Shown piece by piece: positions 59,751 to 64,000 of a stretch of DNA of 64,000 nucleotides. Both the position numbers and the translations under genes were made by a program. Origin of the DNA: Opeltia flavorubescens (Eukaryota > Ascomycota > Lecanoromycetes > Teloschistales > Teloschistaceae); NCBI GenBank assembly GCA_000442125.1, contig KE546965.1:744001-808000 (forward strand), given 5' to 3'. Within the stretch, counting starts at the first letter, position 1, and each line of letters begins with the position of its first letter. The notes under the pieces were generated by a model. It was not told the origin of the DNA and ran no database searches. It saw only the letters and a program-made list of their open reading frames with translations.

Positions 59751-60312
59751 TCAATCCGTCGCAGGGCTGAGGGGAGCTTCGAGCTAAACGAAGATAAGCC
59801 TAGTGCTGGCCCACTCGTCTGGTTTGAGTTGATTTAGCTTTGACTTCAATCTTATGCCGAGCTTTCGACGATGAGGATGCTTCAGCTGAAGAGTCGAGCA
59901 GTTGCAACGTCAACGTTCCATCTCTGTCCGAAGATGTGCACGCTCAAACAGAGCGATCATGCTGGCGTCGCTATCCCGTCTGATGTGGCCTTCGGAGTGA
60001 GTATGGCTTGTAGGACTCGGGCTAGATTCCGCTAATCTCCTGCAGCCATCCTCCGAGCCTCTCCCTGCATAGCCTCTGTCCTCGGAAGCCAGCTGGATCT
60101 TTCCTACCGCTCCCTTTCAGCCTTGCCTCAGGCGCTTACGATATGCTTGATCATCTTCTCTGTCCCTTCCCTACATACGGCCAAATCGACCCATTGCTGG
60201 GACTTCCCGTTCGCTTTCCCAGTCATGGTAGACTTCACTCAATGAATCAGCCCTCCAATTTTACTTTTCCTGGTCAATTGATCCATGAACGCTTTCTCCT
60301 GGTCTATCTGCG
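59751..60312. other. intergenic, no gene seen
   Basis: Pyrimidine-rich near the following start codon, as usual for a fungal promoter. Confidence 0.6.
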
Positions 60313-63213
60313 ATGAGCCGCTCTCAAGACGAAATTCCTGACCCGCCGCCGCGCCTACCGACACCCAATTTCTCCGACTATACCGTCGATTCCACAACCA
60401 CATTCGTCAATACCCCCTCGGCCGCACCAACTCCAGGCTCTCCCGTTCACCATCGAACTGGCTACCGTCGCATTGCTTCGTTCAACGAGCAAGACACTGC
60501 ATACCATGGTCCTGATGTATCGCCGCAGTCCACTAGGAACTTACAAGAGCATGGACTGGGCATCAAGAACCTCAAACCCTTACCGTCAGCATCGCCCGCT
60601 GAGCATAGTAGCCCAGAACCTTCTGGCTCAGCAAACCCTCTACTTTCCCCTCCACTCCTACAGTCACGACGAGAATACAAGCCACTACAGGCAACGATAA
60701 CAGAAGGCCATGGAGACTGGGAAAACTATGTACCCAGGTCGGACCCATATCAGCCGTTCGTAGCTGATTCAGAAACCGAGAACCTTCGCAAACAGGATAC
60801 GGCACCAACCGTGCAATCCTTTGAACCATCAGGTACTCACACGATCTTCCCCTATTTTTGAGAGCCATACCCTTGACCGTCGTCTTTCATCCCTCTTCAA
60901 TGAACATGCAATCGATATGACGTGCTGCTAACTTTTTTGTTGCACGCAGAACCTTGGTGCAAAGCCAAAAGAAAATTACACCATGGCAAAGGCAATTGGC
61001 TTGCGATTTCCATCATGGTCCTTTCTGTATACTCAACGATTATGTCTGGTCTATGGTTTGGAGTTGCTGTCGCAAAACCCCGTTTCGGTCATGGCATTGC
61101 CCACACTGGGAGGTTGCCGCCACCTACAGCGACCCTGATCGCCGCTGCTATTGCCAAAAGCATCGAATTGTCCTTCGTTACCGTCTTCGTTGCCTTTCTT
61201 GGTCAGGTACTCAGTCGGCGAGCCTTGATCAAAAAGTCCAAGGGAATCACCATTGCCGAGATGTCGATGAGAGGTTGGGTCATGCAGCCAGGAACGCTAA
61301 TAACACGCACGTCTCTCCAATAAAGACCTTTTCGATATTTTGCTAATCCTTTGCAGATTGGGAGACCGTTCGATATGCGGCGTTGACTTTCCTTGGCCTG
61401 ATTGCCCTGTCTGGTGCTCTGATCGCTATGCTTTACACCACAGCTTCGGAATCGCTAGTCTCTCCGAAGCTGAAGATGGGTGCTACGGAAGACAGACAAT
61501 TGTATGGTAAGGTTGCGACACAATTTGCAAACGAGGTATACATCCAGCAACACTGTCAAACACCAATATCGGAGCAGATTGATCCTGAATATTCTGGTTC
61601 GACATGTATTGCTATTGAGCACTCTGGTCAAGCGTGAGTGATCACGTTAGCGAGCCAGTAGTCACACGCTGAATGGCATTAGGTACCACAACTACATGCA
61701 GTATCTCTCCAACTGGACCAACAGTATTTCGAGAGGTACGGGTTCTGACGATCTCACGAAGCGACCTGCTCCTCTGGCAATGCTGTATGACAATACTACT
61801 GTACAAGGAAGCTGGATTGATGTCCAGAACATGACAGATCTTTCCAAAAAGTACAGCCCCGATGGTTACGATCGGATCGTTCTGAATGTCACAATGGCTA
61901 TGCCCCATACTGGCGTGTTTTCGGCGATGCGTGATCCTATCAACAATATCATGCAGCCTCAAGATTTGGAGGTAGATTCTATTCTCTAGCTTGTCATTGT
62001 CTGTGGCTGACATTTTGGTTAGGGTCTGGGTCAATATGACGTGCACGCCTCCGTACCATCTCCAGTGACTAACATCATCTGTGCCAGCATGCAGCCAGAG
62101 GAGCTGACGCCGATCGTGTTTTCCGAATGGCCAGCTGGTAACGGCTCCAAGACGAATCTCACAAACTGGCCTATCGGTTTCGACATCCCTGCATACCCCG
62201 ATTGGCTCAATTCTACTTCAGTCGATGACCTCTTTGGATTCGGAGGAAAATATGATCGGAGACCACCGACATTTCCTAAGCTGCCAATTCCCTATAATTC
62301 TGTGGTCAATGTGACAGGCTGGTTTGCAGACTCCATATATTTACTGGCCACGTCAGCGACTGGTAACTATACCATGTGCTCGTTAAGGGCATCCATGACG
62401 ACCAAGTGTTCTACACGGTACCATGCTAGCCTCTCCGGTGGGACCATGGAGACAAACTGTGAGGATGACAAGGATGAGCTGGCTTATGGCAAGTCGTATA
62501 AAAACGCCACAGATGGAGTGATCAACAAAGATTGGGCGATCGTTGCAGCCGAATGGGCAAGAGCATTGAGTTTGAATGCTGGCATAACAGACGGTGCAGC
62601 GAGCAATGCTCGTCTGTTGACCCAATTGATCCCAACGGCCCAAGCATTAGACCCTTCACTTCCTTCTATTGCCGAAGCATTGTCAGTACTCGCCGGCTGT
62701 ACTTTACTTCTGAGTGCGACCGACGCGCCCTTTATTCATTTCTGGAATTACTCGACCACTGTGCCCACTCTTACGGAACCTCAGTACCAAAACTTTCGAG
62801 CAATGCTCCGCACCAAAGATTTTGCTTCTGGAGGCACGCAAAAATGGCAAGGCATCTTCTACATCGTCCTTTTCCTTACCTTTGCCACCAACGTCTTTTG
62901 CCTGGTGTACTTGTTTGTTCGCCATGGCCTTGTGACGGATTTCATCGAACCTCAGAATTTGTTTTCCCTATCACTAAATTCGCCACCCAGTCGAGCCCTG
63001 GACGGCGCTTGCGGCAGTGGACCGGAAGGAGAGCAGCTGATCATGAATTGGCACATCAAAATGGACCAGGAACGGGAGCATTTCTACATTGAAAACGGGA
63101 AAGGGCCTCCTATCAAACGCCGACCCACACGGCCTTTGGATTTTGAAATGGATACAAGTCCGATCGTGAATACCTACACGAAGCTCTCCAGCAGGCATTC
63201 GAGCCTTCTCTGA
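60313..63213 (+). CDS. large four-TM glycoprotein of unknown function
   Basis: Exons 60313..60832, 60950..61306, 61357..61633, 61683..61971, 62023..63213, 2634 nt, 877 aa. A Pro/Ser-rich cytosolic N-terminus of about 175 residues is followed by TM1 (NWLAISIMVLSVYSTIMSGL), TM2 (IAKSIELSFVTVFVAFLGQV), TM3 (AALTFLGLIALSGALIAMLY), a large outer domain with many NxT/S sites (NWTNSI, DNTTVQ, NVTMAMP) and TM4 (GIFYIVLFLTFATNVFCLVY). From memory it belongs to a conserved Pezizomycotina family that databases often mislabel as Mcm2-3-5. Role unknown. The second intron appears to use a GC donor. Confidence 0.85.
61307..61356 (+). other. GC-AG intron
   Basis: Donor AC|GCACGT, acceptor TTTGCAG, branch-like GCTAAT, 50 nt. 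Only this choice gives the family junction GTLITH-WETVRYAAL; the nearby GT donor is out of phase. Confidence 0.7.
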
Positions 63214-63579
63214 CAGCAGAATAATGATCACCGAATGATATCATTTCAAGATTTATTAATCGAATGATTTGGAATGACCAACCACATAGACTTCTTTTCT
63301 GCTTCAAATGCGATGATACCTTGTATTTAATTCATTGAACGAATGATTAATCTTCATCGGGTTTTTCAAGTTCGTCGGACTTATGGATGGAGATAAGCCG
63401 GCTTTAAGATTAGTTTGCAGGAAGGAATGCTTTGACGAAGAGTTCACTTCAAAAGATATCATGTAAGTGTCTTTCAGAGCGTATATAAGCCCAGTTATTC
63501 CCTTCTGACCAATCCGACAATCTCATTTCAGGAATTTTCATTCTTCTCCTTATTTGAATTGATTTTTCAACTCTCCGCC
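63214..63579. other. intergenic with promoter of the aldo-keto reductase
   Basis: AT-rich 3' flank followed by a TATA-like element; no gene. Confidence 0.6.
63482..63488 (+). promoter_or_regulatory. TATA box
   Basis: TATATAA about 95 nt upstream of the ATG at 63580, in a pyrimidine-rich promoter. Confidence 0.45.
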
Positions 63580-64000
63580 ATGTCTAGCACCCAAAGCTCT
63601 CGAATGTACCCGCTCCCAAAGCGATCTGTCAACTCCGCTCTAGGGCGCCATAGAGTATTAGCTCCGAGCGCAGGTGTCAAGGTCAGCCCGATATGCCTGG
63701 GTGCGATGAACTTCGGGAATGCGTGGAAGGACTTTATGGGCGAATGTACCAAGGAAACGGCGTGGGAGATGTTGGATTATTTTTATGAGATGGGAGGGAA
63801 CTTTATTGATACGTATGTGTAAAAGTTCACTAGACCAGATATCGTATCATCGATGCGTCGATTGTCGATGGACCTATGTCTATGGGAGAGGATGAAATTT
63901 AATTGGAGGGTACTAACGGAGGATGACCACAGGGCAAGCAATTACCAAGCCGAAGAGTCCGAACAATGGCTAGGCGAATGGATGGAGGAAAGAGGTAGGC
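63580..64000 (+). CDS. aldo-keto reductase (aryl-alcohol dehydrogenase type), 3' end cut by window
   Basis: Exon 63580..63812, intron 63813..63932 with a perfect TACTAAC branch, exon from 63933 to a probable donor at 63995. MSSTQSSRMYPLPKRSVNSA, GVKVSPICLGAMNFGNAW, then GNFIDTASNYQAEESEQWLG matches the N-terminus of fungal AAD/norsolorinic-reductase-like AKRs: beta-alpha barrel, NADPH-dependent reduction of aromatic aldehydes. The catalytic Asp is in FIDTASNYQ, the Tyr of the tetrad in SNY. The Lys and His lie outside the window. Confidence 0.88.

Noticed and set aside
1-64000. tRNA, rRNA, CRISPR, transposon or virus-like elements
   Set aside because: No tRNA-like hairpin set, no terminal repeats, and no transposase, integrase or reverse transcriptase motif was seen in any frame. 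A short GGGTTCGATCCC-like string near 42385-42400 resembles a tRNA B box but lies inside a coding exon.

Overview
The window is nuclear DNA of a filamentous ascomycete (Pezizomycotina; Leotiomycetes is my weak guess). The evidence is many short introns of about 45-125 nt with GTRNGY donors and CTRAY branch sites, and gene families typical of these fungi: a HeLo domain, NACHT-ankyrin, HET, DUF6594, RTA1, Pth11-like rhodopsin, AA9 and Zn2Cys6. I rebuilt the gene models by hand. For every model with complete boundaries the exon lengths add up to a whole number of codons, which is the main internal check. No tRNA, rRNA, transposon or virus-like element was found.

Layout. 0-3.7 kb: 3' end of a 2-methylisocitrate lyase gene, then a HeLo-domain gene and an unidentified ORF. 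5.0-7.2 kb: six-exon APC permease (-). 8.4-11.8 kb: the ABCF ATPase New1/Elf1 (-). 12.9-15.3 kb: a STAND-type N-terminal domain ORF and an ankyrin ORF. 15.8-16.8 kb: lysozyme-like protein. 18.1-19.2 kb: DUF6594 membrane protein (-). 19.8-20.2 kb: a three-exon 85-aa protein (-). 21.0-22.5 kb: caspase-like protein. 23.7-24.7 kb: AA9 LPMO. 25.3-29.3 kb: NACHT-ankyrin NLR-like protein (-). 31.2-34.9 kb: large secreted Ser/Thr-rich protein. 35.5-36.6 kb: unknown protein. 37.6-39.2 kb: Zn2Cys6 factor. 39.5-41.1 kb: two unknown genes. 42.2-43.9 kb: secreted protein made of tandem cysteine-rich modules, one per exon (-). 45.1-46.2 kb: ferritin-like secreted protein. 47.3-49.1 kb: BCS1-like AAA ATPase (-). 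49.7-51.1 kb: RTA1-like protein. 52.8-54.0 kb: Pth11-like protein. 54.8-56.3 kb: F-box protein (-). 56.8-57.3 kb: proline-rich protein (-). 57.7-59.8 kb: HET-domain gene. 60.3-63.2 kb: large four-TM glycoprotein. 63.6 kb to the end: aldo-keto reductase, cut by the window edge.

How the genes fit together. The first 30 kb holds five genes of types linked to fungal self/non-self recognition and regulated cell death (HeLo, STAND-N plus ankyrin, caspase-like, NACHT-ankyrin, DUF6594 nearby), and a HET gene lies at 57.7 kb. Several secreted proteins (lysozyme-like, AA9, Ser/Thr-rich, cysteine-module, ferritin-like) are mixed in. This resembles an accessory environmental-response and allorecognition region set among housekeeping genes. 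The joint function is inference. The least expected object is the cysteine-module protein at 42.2-43.9 kb: three homologous modules on consecutive exons, all introns in phase 1, and a dibasic site after the last cysteine of each module.
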